DNA of 64,000 bases from an uncultured Spirochaetaceae bacterium (GCA_944390015.1 CALXOL010000003.1:1-64000); one strand, 5' to 3'; shown: positions 36,450 to 45,870, counted from the stretch's first letter. Made by a program: numbers and translations. Notes: a model not told the origin generated them from the sequence alone.

Positions 36450-37198
36450 AATACGTAAGATACATTAAAGACGGAGTTATCGGATACGGCGTTCTTCAAT
36501 GCGATCAGATTGAGGTACTATCCTCTAATTTTCTCGACGGAGTATTTAAAACAGATGAGAGAATAGAGATTGCTTCTGTACATCTTTTATCCCCTGTCAG
36601 CCCTAAAAAGGCACTATGCATAGGACTTAATTACCGCGAACATATCGGAGAGCTTGAAATGGAGAGACCAGATAAACCGGTTGTCTTCATAAAGCCCACA
36701 AGTGCACTTCTTAACCCAGAGGAGCATATTGTAAGACCAGATGTGTCACAAAGGGTCGATTACGAGGCCGAACTCTGCGTCGTAATCGGGAAAAAAGCAA
36801 AGAACGTGAAAATAGAGGATGCTTATTCCTATGTTCTCGGTTATACGATAGCAAATGACGTTACTGCAAGGGATCTTCAGGAAAAAGGTGGGCAGTGGAC
36901 AATCTGCAAGGGTTTTGACACGTTCATGCCGATAGGCCCATATATCTCTGATGAGGTGAATCCTGGAAATCTGAGAATACAGAGCAGGCTCAACGGAAAA
37001 ATCATGCAGGACTCAAGCACGAGCCTTCTCATATTCAAAATCGATTATCTAATCAGCTATCTTTCATCCGTAATGACCCTTGAAAAGGGAGATGTCATTC
37101 TTACAGGAACTCCCAAAGGGGTATCGGGAATGAAGAAAGGTGATGTCATCGAGTGTGAGATTGAGGGGCTTGGAGTTCTTAGGAACAATGTGATGTAA
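36440..37198 (+). CDS. Fumarylacetoacetate hydrolase-family protein
   Basis: This 252-residue protein of the FAH superfamily (YcgM/YisK type) has LCIGLNYREHI near residue 60, then YEAELCVVIGKKAKNV, GYTIANDVTARDLQ, KGFDTFMPIGPYI, and the end GDVILTGTPKGV. The acidic metal ligands typical of the fold (E-x-E in DYEAELC and the ANDVTARD Asp) are present. Members act as acylpyruvate hydrolases, oxaloacetate decarboxylases or hydratases; the substrate is unknown. It starts with a GTG inside the GNAT gene, directly behind AGAGGAG, so the spacing is unusually tight. Confidence 0.85.
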   Translation: MHVKYVRYIKDGVIGYGVLQCDQIEVLSSNFLDGVFKTDERIEIASVHLLSPVSPKKALCIGLNYREHIGELEMERPDKPVVFIKPTSALLNPEEHIVRPDVSQRVDYEAELCVVIGKKAKNVKIEDAYSYVLGYTIANDVTARDLQEKGGQWTICKGFDTFMPIGPYISDEVNPGNLRIQSRLNGKIMQDSSTSLLIFKIDYLISYLSSVMTLEKGDVILTGTPKGVSGMKKGDVIECEIEGLGVLRNNVM

Positions 37199-37302
37199 AA
37201 TTTACAATCCTTCCATCTCCTTTTCTTAAAGAAAAATAACACTATGAAAAACTCAGTTCAAAAAAACAACACATTAAAAGTCATCACATTTGGCTTTTCC
37301 CA

Positions 37303-37836
37303 TACTATCTTTTAGATATGAGAGATGTTGAAGAAAAGAAAGGAAAGCTGATTAATCTGAAAGATGAGCTTGAATCTCTTAATCGAAGAGAGCTTAACAT
37401 ATTTCTCTTCGATTTCATAAAAGAACCATGCGCTTATGTAAGTGGAAGATTCTCAGATGCGATAAGTTTTGAAGAGATAAAAAAGTGTGCTTTTGACTAT
37501 TCATCAGGCATTACGGAAAAACAGGAGTTACTCAATCATATAGACAGGCTTCTTCAGCTCATAGTTTCTATAGATGATGCGTATGATAGGGAAATTCTAT
37601 ATTCAATCGCATCGGCATTCCTTGCCTTCATAGATAGAGCGCATGCATTTGATGCAGTCCTTCATGATATAGATGCGATTGTCTTGGATGTCGGCTTTGA
37701 AGAGAGCCTGGCCGTAATACCGCTTAGAATCGACCATCATCACTCTACAATAGCAAAAGCACGAGATCAGTACAGCTCAGAGGAATACTCATCGGCTAAA
37801 GAAGGCAGTGTTATATTGAGCTCAACTCTCTTATAG
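37303..37836 (+). CDS. Hypothetical protein, 172 residues
   Basis: This is a soluble, helix-rich acidic protein (KGKLINLKDELESLNRRELN, LLNHIDRLLQLIVSIDDAYD, ILYSIASAFLAFIDRAHAFD) with no domain I recognise. ATG 37318 follows a TACTAT box at 37303-37308 (included here) by 9 nt, without a ribosome binding site, so translation may start at or near the 5' end of the mRNA. It stands alone between the FAH gene and the GntP permease. Confidence 0.6.
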   Translation, partial: YYLLDMRDVEEKKGKLINLKDELESLNRRELNIFLFDFIKEPCAYVSGRFSDAISFEEIKKCAFDYSSGITEKQELLNHIDRLLQLIVSIDDAYDREILYSIASAFLAFIDRAHAFDAVLHDIDAIVLDVGFEESLAVIPLRIDHHHSTIAKARDQYSSEEYSSAKEGSVILSSTLL

Positions 37837-37946
37837 CAAGGTTTTTCACCACCAAAAGAGCGAGTATAACTTAGATTATATTTTTTTCTTTACTATGCCC
37901 TCCTCTAAGTCTAAAATGACAGACAATAAAAAAACAGGAGGCTTAT

Positions 37947-39320
37947 ATGTCAGGCATAGGCTTAATGATTTCGCTCATCGTAGCAATCATTGTTATCATT
38001 GTCTCAATTTCCAAATGGAAAGTGCATCCGTTCCTTGCACTCATGGGTGTATCTCTCATTCTGGCAATCGTCGTAGGAATTCCTCTGCAGACGATTCCTA
38101 ACATGATCGGTTCCGGTTTCTCAGGTACGTTCACCAGCATCGGTATCGTTATCATCCTCGGAGCCCTTATCGGATCTATTCTCGAAAAGACGGGAGGAGC
38201 TTTAAAGCTTGCTGAGGTCGTCGTAAAAATCGTTGGAAAGAAACACCCGGACCTAGCGATGGAACTCATGGGGTGGATAGTTTCCATTCCAGTTTTCTGT
38301 GATTCAGGTTTCGTTATCCTCGATCCGATCAGAAGCTCACTTCAGAAAAAGACAGGTTACTCATCTGTTGCAATGTCGATGTGTCTCTCTGCAGGACTTT
38401 ACACATCTCATGTATTCATTCCACCTACCCCAGGTCCTATCGCAGCTGCGAATACTCTCGGCGTAGGCAATAGCCTCCTGCTCGTAATCGGAATCGGAGC
38501 TCTCGTCTCCATTCCTTGTCTCATCGTCGCTTACTTCTATGCTAACTACATCGGAAAGAAAGTTAAGACGGAAGAGGATATGCAGGATAAGAGCGAAGAG
38601 AGCTACAACGCTCTTTTAAAGAGCTTTGGAAAGCTTCCTAGCGGTTTCTTATCATTTGCTCCTATCATCGTTCCAATTATCGCGATGGCTCTCGGTTCAA
38701 TCTCCGACATGGCAGGATGGACAGGAGCGCTCGATATCTTCCTCAACTTCATCGGAACACCTATTATCGCACTTACCATCGGCGTTATCTTCGCAATCAT
38801 TCTCATGATTTCAACGAAGACGCTCAATCAGTTCTACGATATTACGAATGAGACGCTCAAGGTTGTTGGACCTATCCTCTTCATCACAGCAGCAGGTGGA
38901 GTTCTCGGAAAGGTCATCAGCGAAGCAGGTTTCGTAGGTTATATGCAGGAGCATGCAGCTGTTCTCGCTACAATCGGAATCTTCTTCCCGTTCATCGTAT
39001 CTGCAATTCTCAAGACTGCTCAGGGATCTTCAACAGTCGCTCTTACAACAACTGCAGGTATCATGGGAAGTATCGCAGATCCAGGCAGCATGATGAATCT
39101 TCTCGGATTAAATACCCCATTAGCCGGTGTTCTCACTGTTATGGCTATCGCAGCAGGTGCTATGACAGTATCACATGCTAATGACTCTTACTTCTGGGTT
39201 GTAACGAACTTCGGAAAAATCAAGATGGAAGACGGTTACAAGACACAGTCCGCAATTACAGGAATCATGGGTGTCGTAGGTATCATATTCACCTTCATCC
39301 TCACCTTGATTCTCCTCTAA
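37947..39320 (+). CDS. GntP-family gluconate/organic acid permease
   Basis: The 457-residue membrane protein has about twelve helices and the hallmarks of the GntP family: PVFCDSGFVILDP, FIPPTPGPIAAAN, AQGSSTVALTTTAG and SHANDSYFWVV. Family members import gluconate, glycerate or related hydroxyacids with protons. AGGAGG is 7 nt before the ATG. No kinase or dehydrogenase partner lies beside it, so the substrate cannot be inferred from context. A strong terminator follows. Confidence 0.92.
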   Translation: MSGIGLMISLIVAIIVIIVSISKWKVHPFLALMGVSLILAIVVGIPLQTIPNMIGSGFSGTFTSIGIVIILGALIGSILEKTGGALKLAEVVVKIVGKKHPDLAMELMGWIVSIPVFCDSGFVILDPIRSSLQKKTGYSSVAMSMCLSAGLYTSHVFIPPTPGPIAAANTLGVGNSLLLVIGIGALVSIPCLIVAYFYANYIGKKVKTEEDMQDKSEESYNALLKSFGKLPSGFLSFAPIIVPIIAMALGSISDMAGWTGALDIFLNFIGTPIIALTIGVIFAIILMISTKTLNQFYDITNETLKVVGPILFITAAGGVLGKVISEAGFVGYMQEHAAVLATIGIFFPFIVSAILKTAQGSSTVALTTTAGIMGSIADPGSMMNLLGLNTPLAGVLTVMAIAAGAMTVSHANDSYFWVVTNFGKIKMEDGYKTQSAITGIMGVVGIIFTFILTLILL

Positions 39321-39328
39321 AGCATTTT

Positions 39329-39357
39329 GCCCAGGTCAAACGGCCTGGGCATTTTTA
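39329..39357 (+). terminator. Terminator of the GntP permease gene
   Basis: GCCCAGG (39329-39335) pairs with CCTGGGC (39344-39350), followed by ATTTTTAT. Confidence 0.85.
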
Positions 39358-39358
39358 T

Positions 39359-41959
39359 CTACCTGGAAATTGTTAAACTTCCAAAGTTTTCTATTATCAC
39401 ATACTCTAAATTCCAGTAATCCTTAAGTGTCTCGCTATCTCCTGGATCAAGGCTTCTACTTGAATAGCCGTATCCATTATCGTGTCCAGCCATAATTCTT
39501 ATGAAGGAATTATCTTTTACTGAATCCGATGAAAGAGTCAGCCCCATCAGTTTCTCAATATCATCAGATGTAAAGATTACCGGCTCATAGTCTTTAGATG
39601 CTTTAACTACAACTGGAAGCGAAATATCTGAGAAATCGATGAATGTGATTAATTCACGCTCTTCATCCCTAATTTCTCTTAAAGTTAGATTGACATCTCC
39701 ACTGCCAACTAGCTCAAGCAGTACAGGACCATTAATCTTACCTACATACAGCAGGGAATTCTCCTTATTAATGGAGAAGAAATATGGCACGTGCATTCCA
39801 TTTGATGCATATGTCACATCGCCATCAATACTGTAGCTGAAAGAAGAGCCATCCATTTCAAGCACATACTCAGTCTCTTTTTTTCCTTCAATTCTTAGCA
39901 TGCTGCTATCTTTAATGCCCGCTAGCTTACCCTCTTCTACACATATTGGATATTTCACTTGAAGAGAGTATTTAAAATCAGGATCTCCGCCATTTACCTC
40001 GATTCTCAAAACCAAATAAATACTTTCAGAGTCTATATTTTCAAGTGACAGAGGCAAGACGTATTCATACTCTTCTCCACTTTTCGCATCGAGCAGATAT
40101 GTATTTGTTTTAATCGGGGTATCATCATTATCAATATTGACAAAATTCTCATATAGCACAGGATAATCACCTTCTATATCAGATATCTCGATTGGGATGC
40201 AGAGTAAATAGAATAATCCCTGCTCATTCTCATACCTTATTTTGATTTCATTTTTAGAAACTTCCATAGCGTTGGAAAGTGGCATTTTCAAAGCCTTGAA
40301 AGTACCAGAGCTCGAAGAAAAATCAAAATCAGAGAATTTAAATTCCCTACTCCCTTCATTTGCAATGAAACAATAGAAATGTGGAGAGACACGGTTCAGT
40401 CCTCTCAATCCCGTATCATTGTTATCAGGAAGATAGATGCCATAGAGAGTTCCCATCTCAAGATTTTCAAGGATTACCGAGTCTTTAAATTCAAGCGTTC
40501 TTCCTTCACTTGGTATCTCATCTTGCAAAGAAGCTGCGTCAATCTTATAGACATTTCCATCTTCGATATCAAAAGAACCATCATAGGAGAAATGAAGTAT
40601 TACCTTTCCGCTTGAACCATTAGGATTGCGCAGTACTCCATAGACAAGTTTTTCACTATCCGTAAAGACGGCTTCCCTCTTAGCAGAACGAACAGAATCA
40701 GCAGTGTATCCAAGCCCTCCATCGTGAGAAAGCCCAAAGCGGACATCAACATCGTTTGAAGAGAATTCAGCATATACCGATACGCCTTTCAAATCTCTTT
40801 CGTTTTCAGAACTAAAGATCATCGGGATGAAATAATCATCTTTTGTAAAGATAATTTCTACTTTCCCCTCTTTCGGATCTACTGATTTTATCAGAGACTT
40901 CTCCTCGGCTTTGATTTCTCTTAACTGAGCCGTCTCATCTGCAACATCAGACTGCTTAAATAACGGCAATACGATATTATCATCGACCTTTCCGATATAA
41001 AGCAGAGCATTACCTGTTGCACTGTCATAAGAGAGAGGGAAAATGTAAGGATAGCAATCGCCTCTGAGATCGCCCTCTGCATATTCAGCATCAACCATGC
41101 TACTTGAGAAATCATAACATGAAACTTTATCGGTTAGCTTCATATCAAGTACCAACTCCTTCCCCGGAGCTGCTTCTATCTCGTAAATCTGAGGAAAATC
41201 AACAGAGAAAGTTTCATTTTGATTAATCACATCAGGACTCTCTATGAATACCTGAAAACTTGTTTGCCCGTAGCTTCCATCCTTTTTCCTCCCAGATTTC
41301 ACTTGATTGAAAAAGCTTATTTCGTCTACATCGCTTAAGTCGAATATTCCCATGTATCTCCTGTTTCCAGAAAGAGTCGGACTTGTTGGATCAATTATTC
41401 CCGCATCGTGGGAATACACTCCGCCTCCACTTCTATTTTTCTGATATGTTGTCAACGATACACGGGATTTATCATCCAAATTCAAATCATCTAAATTGAT
41501 TCTATAATACTCTTCGTAAATCTTCTCATCACCAATCATATATAAAGGTTCAGCTGCACTATCAATAGTTAGATCTGAGGTCTCGCCCACATCCTGGGAA
41601 TACTTAATCAGATTAATCTTTCCATCAGTCTGAATTCCTACCTCATCAGCATAGAAAGATACGGTTGACGATTGCGCAGGAAGAAGATAAGTACCGCCAC
41701 GAGTTGAGATGAAACGAGAATTATTATTTCTACTAAAACTCCTGCTACTACCAAGAGAGGAAGGAAATATTCCATAGAGAGCGCCACTTTCAAGATTGGA
41801 TAGGTTAATCTGTGTATCTTTTGAGACCTCATAACTTGAAGAAATACTCTCAGAAACATTATCGATATTATGTCTATCTTGAATAATTTTATTATTATCA
41901 GAGCAAGAGAACAAACAAACTAACAACAGACAGCTTAAAACGATAATGATTTTCCTCAT
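39359..41959 (-). CDS. Large lipoprotein made of two homologous halves
   Basis: The start MRKIIIVLSCLLLVCLFSC is a lipoprotein signal with Cys at residue 19 (ATG 41959; an ATG 15 nt earlier is less likely). The mature 848 residues consist of two related modules, about 52-475 and 493-866. Matching landmarks are LESGALYGIF against LEMGTLYGIY, NALLYIGKV against NSLLYVGKI, LREIKAEEKSLI against LREIRDEERELI, and HDGGLGYTADSV against HDNGYGYSSRSL. The modules are beta-rich and Ser/Asp-rich, typical of surface-exposed proteins. No catalytic motif or known family was recognised. It is likely an adhesin-like or surface-layer lipoprotein; that is inference. Confidence 0.7.
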   Translation of the reverse strand: MRKIIIVLSCLLLVCLFSCSDNNKIIQDRHNIDNVSESISSSYEVSKDTQINLSNLESGALYGIFPSSLGSSRSFSRNNNSRFISTRGGTYLLPAQSSTVSFYADEVGIQTDGKINLIKYSQDVGETSDLTIDSAAEPLYMIGDEKIYEEYYRINLDDLNLDDKSRVSLTTYQKNRSGGGVYSHDAGIIDPTSPTLSGNRRYMGIFDLSDVDEISFFNQVKSGRKKDGSYGQTSFQVFIESPDVINQNETFSVDFPQIYEIEAAPGKELVLDMKLTDKVSCYDFSSSMVDAEYAEGDLRGDCYPYIFPLSYDSATGNALLYIGKVDDNIVLPLFKQSDVADETAQLREIKAEEKSLIKSVDPKEGKVEIIFTKDDYFIPMIFSSENERDLKGVSVYAEFSSNDVDVRFGLSHDGGLGYTADSVRSAKREAVFTDSEKLVYGVLRNPNGSSGKVILHFSYDGSFDIEDGNVYKIDAASLQDEIPSEGRTLEFKDSVILENLEMGTLYGIYLPDNNDTGLRGLNRVSPHFYCFIANEGSREFKFSDFDFSSSSGTFKALKMPLSNAMEVSKNEIKIRYENEQGLFYLLCIPIEISDIEGDYPVLYENFVNIDNDDTPIKTNTYLLDAKSGEEYEYVLPLSLENIDSESIYLVLRIEVNGGDPDFKYSLQVKYPICVEEGKLAGIKDSSMLRIEGKKETEYVLEMDGSSFSYSIDGDVTYASNGMHVPYFFSINKENSLLYVGKINGPVLLELVGSGDVNLTLREIRDEERELITFIDFSDISLPVVVKASKDYEPVIFTSDDIEKLMGLTLSSDSVKDNSFIRIMAGHDNGYGYSSRSLDPGDSETLKDYWNLEYVIIENFGSLTISR

Positions 41960-42019
41960 AATCCAACTCTCCATTAAAATATATAATATTAGGAAAATGA
42001 ATTATTGAAAATAAAAAAA

Positions 42020-42036
42020 CTGGCCTTTTAAGCCAG
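42020..42036 (-). terminator. Terminator of the tRNA-Met gene
   Basis: CTGGC (42020-42024) and GCCAG (42032-42036) form a stem followed on the minus strand by a run of seven T. Confidence 0.7.
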
Positions 42037-42044
42037 CTTTACTA

Positions 42045-42117
42045 TAGCAAGAGAGGGACTCGGACCCCCGACCGACCGGATATGAGCCGGTTGCTCTACC
42101 AACTGAGCTATCTTGCC
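42045..42117 (-). tRNA. tRNA-Met (anticodon CAT)
   Basis: All four arms fold. The acceptor stem is GGCAAGA/TCTTGCT (1-72 is G-U), the D arm is GCTC-AGTTGGTA-GAGC, the anticodon stem is ACCGG/CCGGT around CTCATAT, and the T stem is GGGGG/CCCTC. The 3' CCA is not encoded. The paired G1-U72 argues against initiator tRNA, so it is elongator Met or, if the C34 is lysidinylated, Ile2. The T loop reads TCCGAGT, with C where U55 is nearly invariant. Confidence 0.9.
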
Positions 42118-42233
42118 ATCTGCTTTATTCACAAGCTTGGTTATTATGCCTAATATTTAAGACTTTGTAAATACTGTTTAAAAAGTTTTTTTAATATTGA
42201 GAATCGGTGTATACTTAAACAATGAGGTTTATT

Positions 42234-43609
42234 ATGAAACGAAGATTTTTATTCATGTTTTTAATTATCGCATCTATTTTTCTTTTCACATCTTGTCCTC
42301 AGGATATCGAATCACTTCCAGATGAAGAAGTTGATGGCGATGAAACCATCTCATTCTATCTTCCTACTTTTGCAACTGCAGAAGTTAGCGGGGGGGGGTA
42401 GCTAGAGGACTTATGGACATGGGAGTTTTCACAGGAGAGAACATGCTCGCAGGCTGTTCGATCATGAGTTATATACCGGTCATTCAGGCTCTAGAAAGCG
42501 CAGAGATGACGGTTTCTGACTTAAGAGAAACTATCTTTACCAGGTATGTAAACTTTACTGCCTATGGTTTCGACTGCAGTCTGTACAAGGATTCAATAAA
42601 AATAACTAAAGACTTTCTATATCTGAGATTTTACGTACAAAATGATGTGAGCATAGTGGGAGTTGTGGACTACGCTTTAGACATACGAAACAAAAGATTC
42701 TCATTCAGGGAAATAATGACTCTCACATTAGATTTTCCTGATTTTGGTTATCAGAATACGTCACTTCTTGTAATTGAATATAACGATATCCCTGTAAACT
42801 GGGATGGAAGTTTCACCACAGCCGAATTCCTTGACGATGGAAGCTTGAAGAAAAATGTAATTACAGACCTTCTATCGGTAGGAAATAATCAAAACCATGA
42901 TGTTTTCCTACAACGGTATTATGCTGTTGCAAAATCCGATAACGACATTATTTCAATATTCCTTCGTCCTTATGACAAAGAGTCATATGCCGTTAATATC
43001 GGAGATAATGCAAGAAAAGTACTAATAGAGGCAATTGGAGATAACTTAAAAGTTGATAACGATGACGAAGCATCTAAATTCTCGCATATAATCTGTCAAC
43101 ATCTTTTACCTGAATATTATGAAAATGGCAGGTCTCTTACCCATCATGATCCAAGAAACGGCTATGAAGACTATAAGGTATATGGTAGCTATGAAGAATA
43201 TCAAGCTGATAGTATATCAAAGTTAAAAAAGTTGAATGAAGAGCAAGAAGCTTTTAATAATGGTGAGGAATTCATTATTTTTAACTATAAAAATTTAGAG
43301 AATGCTACTCTCAGAACAGGTTCAAGCATTACAGATCCATATCAGAACTATCTAAGAGGAAATCTTACAAAAGAAGAACTCGAGGAAAAAGGATTTGCCA
43401 AATTCTATCCAGAATTATTCTCTTCTGAGGATTTCACTATTGAGAAGTTCATTGAAACACACCTTAGAGCATGTGGTATAGAAGATGAAAACTATATAAG
43501 TAATTTCATCTCGGCCTGGAAAGAGGCTTACTCTGGAATAGATTACAACGAACATTCGCAATATCCTAAATGGGAGAGTATTGTTACAAATATGCCTATT
43601 GTAAATTAG
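42234..43609 (+). pseudogene. Lipoprotein gene broken at a poly-G tract (candidate phase-variable, off state)
   Basis: ATG 42234 has a GAGG site and a TATACT box upstream. It encodes a lipoprotein signal ending FTSC (Cys21) and runs 55 residues to a TAG at the end of nine consecutive G (42390-42398). From 42399 a second frame stays open for more than 400 codons to the TAA at 43607-43609 (398 of them after the first ATG at 42413). Ten or seven G would join the two parts into one protein of about 458 residues (SGGG-VARGLMDMG). The downstream part is soluble and rich in Asp, Asn and Tyr, with no recognised family. The layout is that of a contingency gene switched by slipped-strand mispairing; a decayed gene or a sequencing error in the homopolymer are the alternatives. 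Confidence 0.75.
42390..42398. repeat. Homopolymeric tract of nine G
   Basis: This is the only long mononucleotide G run in the window. It lies at codons 53-55 of a lipoprotein gene and coincides exactly with the point where the reading frame breaks. Confidence 0.95.
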
Positions 43610-43638
43610 CTGGTAAAACAACAGTACTGTCAAAGAGA

Positions 43639-43682
43639 GAGGGGGCTTTTTAAAGCCTATGTTTTAAAATAGCCCCTTTAAA
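43639..43682 (-). terminator. Possible terminator of the PanE-like gene
   Basis: On the minus strand GGGGCT pairs with AGCCCC across a loop of about 25 nt that itself contains AGGCTTTAAAAAGCC. It is a plausible end for the yhcH-cyclase-panE unit. Confidence 0.4.
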
Positions 43683-43685
43683 CAT

Positions 43686-44594
43686 TCAAGCTTTTTCCTC
43701 AAGTGCATGTACCAGTGAAATGGCCATATCATGATAGGGAACAGGAATTCCAAGCTCCTCTGCTTTTGCTTTTACCGCGCCGCTTATGGTATCCACCTCG
43801 GTTCTCCTACCATTCTTTATATCCATCATGATACTCGTATAACCACCTTTGTTGTTCGCACTTGTTCTGAGTACTTTTTCCCTCACTTTGTCATAATCAA
43901 ATGAAAGATTCATACCATTTGCTACGCTAACAGCCTCTTCTATCAGTTTTTCACAAAGATGGCGGGCGTAATCGTTACTGCTTATATAGCTCATATCGCA
44001 ACCTAAAATCGCAGTAAGGATTGAAAGGGATGTGTTCGTCATTAGCTTATCCCAGATGAGCTGTTCAATATTGTCATGAATCCTCACATCAAAACCTGCT
44101 GCGTCAAAAGATGTCTTTATACGCTCTAAAATGGATGTATCCCTCTTATCAAGCATTCCGATGTTTGTAACCCCGCTACCACCATGGTGTATTTTTCCTC
44201 TCTCCAGCACCGCACCATTATCCTCTGTAGTACCGATAATGATGTGGTCAAGACCAACAAATGATGATAGAAGCTTTTCATGCCCTGCCCCATTTTGGAG
44301 TGTCATGAGATATGTATCCTCCCCGATAGCACTCTTTACCCCATTAAGCGCATCAAAGGAATAGAGTGCTTTGGTAAAGAGGATTATAAGATCCGCATCA
44401 AGATTATCAACATGGCTCTGTGCTCTAGGAGAGAAATGATGTAGCTCTCCATTCTCTTCTAAAATAACACCATCGTGGTTTATCTTATCGATGATGCTTT
44501 GATTAGTATCTATCAATGTAACATCATTGCAGGTACTCAGTCTCGAGCCGTATATACTTCCCATGGCCCCTGCACCGATAACGAGTATTCTCAT
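43686..44594 (-). CDS. 2-dehydropantoate 2-reductase-like (PanE/ApbA family)
   Basis: This NAD(P)-dependent ketoacid reductase starts MRILVIGAGAMGSIYGSRLS, with the Rossmann loop GAGAMG. It has the catalytic-region pattern QNGAGHEKLL and LIWDKLMTNTSLSILTAI with the conserved Lys, plus the C-terminal RRTEVDTISGAV block. The 302-residue length is normal. It could be the pantothenate enzyme. However, it is the last gene of a unit with a cyclase and a YhcH protein under LacI-type operators, so a role reducing another 2-ketoacid in sugar-acid metabolism is at least as likely. Confidence 0.88.
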   Translation of the reverse strand: MRILVIGAGAMGSIYGSRLSTCNDVTLIDTNQSIIDKINHDGVILEENGELHHFSPRAQSHVDNLDADLIILFTKALYSFDALNGVKSAIGEDTYLMTLQNGAGHEKLLSSFVGLDHIIIGTTEDNGAVLERGKIHHGGSGVTNIGMLDKRDTSILERIKTSFDAAGFDVRIHDNIEQLIWDKLMTNTSLSILTAILGCDMSYISSNDYARHLCEKLIEEAVSVANGMNLSFDYDKVREKVLRTSANNKGGYTSIMMDIKNGRRTEVDTISGAVKAKAEELGIPVPYHDMAISLVHALEEKA

Positions 44595-44660
44595 AAACAC
44601 CTCTTAAAAAAAATCCGGCGACATGAGGTTGCCGGAAAAAGAAACAAAATGCCTATATCC

Positions 44661-45347
44661 TCACTCTGAGAACTCAGAGAGTCCCTCAATCGCATATGCT
44701 CTGACAGGACAGGAATCAAGACCCTTAATCGGAAGTGGAGCATAACTCATGAAGAAAACATCTTTTTCAAGCTTATCAAGATTCTTTAGAACCTCCAAGA
44801 ATACGATATTCTCTGCAAGAAGAATGTCGTGGAAAGGCTTTACATCATCATTGGAACTCTCAATGGATACTCCATCTCCGAATGCAACGCACTTAGCCTT
44901 ATGCTCTTTGAACCATTTTGCAGTCTCTGCATTAACAAATAGCCTCTTATCCTCCTTAGTATTTGTCTTTTCCGTAAAAGGAGCAATCCTATGAGGGCTG
45001 TCGATTATGACAATCGTATCATCCTTCATTCGTGGAAGGCAGTACTTATCGAGAAGCTCCGGTGTGATGTAGCTGTTCGGCTCTGCCTCTATGTTCACGT
45101 AAATCGCTCTTCCGAAGAACGTGGTGAGAGGGAGATCTGCAACACTCGGCCAGTTATCATCATGATGATAAGGGCACTCGCAATGCGTTCCAAGATGACT
45201 TGTAAGATCCATGATTGTATGGAAATCTGGTATCGGTCCACCTGTGTTGAAACGGTAAAGGTGGCACCTTCTTGATTCACTCTTAGGATCAAGTACCTTT
45301 GTCAGGTCAACGATCCTTAAATTTCCTAAGCTGTAGACAACATCCAT
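44661..45347 (-). CDS. Cyclase-family (kynurenine formamidase-like) metal hydrolase
   Basis: The 228-residue protein has the cyclase-family metal motif SHLGTHCECPYHHDDNWPS at about 50-68, resembling the HxGTHxDxPxH pattern, and the IIDSPHRIAPF region later. Family members hydrolyse N-formylkynurenine or open lactone and amide rings. It lies 2 nt downstream of yhcH and is co-transcribed with the PanE-like gene. The substrate is probably a ring compound or lactone of the pathway encoded here, which is inference. Confidence 0.8.
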   Translation of the reverse strand: MDVVYSLGNLRIVDLTKVLDPKSESRRCHLYRFNTGGPIPDFHTIMDLTSHLGTHCECPYHHDDNWPSVADLPLTTFFGRAIYVNIEAEPNSYITPELLDKYCLPRMKDDTIVIIDSPHRIAPFTEKTNTKEDKRLFVNAETAKWFKEHKAKCVAFGDGVSIESSNDDVKPFHDILLAENIVFLEVLKNLDKLEKDVFFMSYAPLPIKGLDSCPVRAYAIEGLSEFSE

Positions 45348-45349
45348 TT

Positions 45350-45823
45350 TTAATTCTCCTTAAGTTTATTAACTCTTACTTTAATAACGACTTTCCTGCA
45401 TTTATCAGACTCCCCTGTTTTGATATCAGGGCGATGGATATCAGAAGGAAAAAGAATCATGTAATCCCCCTTCCTAACTTCTATGAACCTCTCTTCTGCA
45501 GGGTCATCTTTTAAAAGAAAAAGATCACCCTCAGCAGAGAAAAGCTCATAATCCATGCTTCTACGGGCTAGCCAGCCCATGAGGGCTGTTCCACTTAACC
45601 AGTACTGTATATCTATGTACTCATCATGGTACTCAGGATGGCTGTCCTTCATCTCACGGTTCTCAAGACGGAAAATGCGAGCATAGACATCCCTTCCATC
45701 AAGCTCGTACTCTCCATCCTCCAGAGAGGAGAAATTCGTATTTCTCAGATAGCTTAGAGCCTTTTTAATCGCTTCTGGATAGCTTGAGTCCAATAGTGTT
45801 GAATCCAAGGTCTGTAAAATCAT
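45350..45823 (-). CDS. YhcH/YjgK/YiaL-family protein
   Basis: This cupin-like protein of about 157 residues shows family blocks: EDGEYELDGRDVYARIF, ESHPEYHDEYIDIQYWL-like SHPEYHDEYIDIQYWLSG, FLLKDDP, and FPSDIHRPDI with metal-binding His residues. Family members act as sugar anomerases or mutarotases in sialic acid and other sugar-acid operons. GGAGG precedes two adjacent ATGs; the second has the better spacing. It is the first gene behind the promoter with two LacI-type palindromes. Confidence 0.85.
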   Translation of the reverse strand: MILQTLDSTLLDSSYPEAIKKALSYLRNTNFSSLEDGEYELDGRDVYARIFRLENREMKDSHPEYHDEYIDIQYWLSGTALMGWLARRSMDYELFSAEGDLFLLKDDPAEERFIEVRKGDYMILFPSDIHRPDIKTGESDKCRKVVIKVRVNKLKEN

Positions 45824-45840
45824 CATTCCTCCGAAATACC

Positions 45841-45860
45841 TTTTGCAATCGATTGCAAAA
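45841..45860. promoter_or_regulatory. LacI-type operator O1 (20-bp perfect palindrome)
   Basis: TTTTGCAATCGATTGCAAAA is a perfect palindrome with the central CG and the half-site TGCAATCG typical of LacI/GalR-family operators. It lies between the promoter and the yhcH ribosome binding site. Confidence 0.8.
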
Positions 45861-45870
45861 CTATTACATT

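Noticed and set aside
43686-44594. Confident pantothenate assignment (panE)
   Set aside because: The family is clear, but no panB or panC is present and the operon context suggests another ketoacid, so no gene symbol was given.
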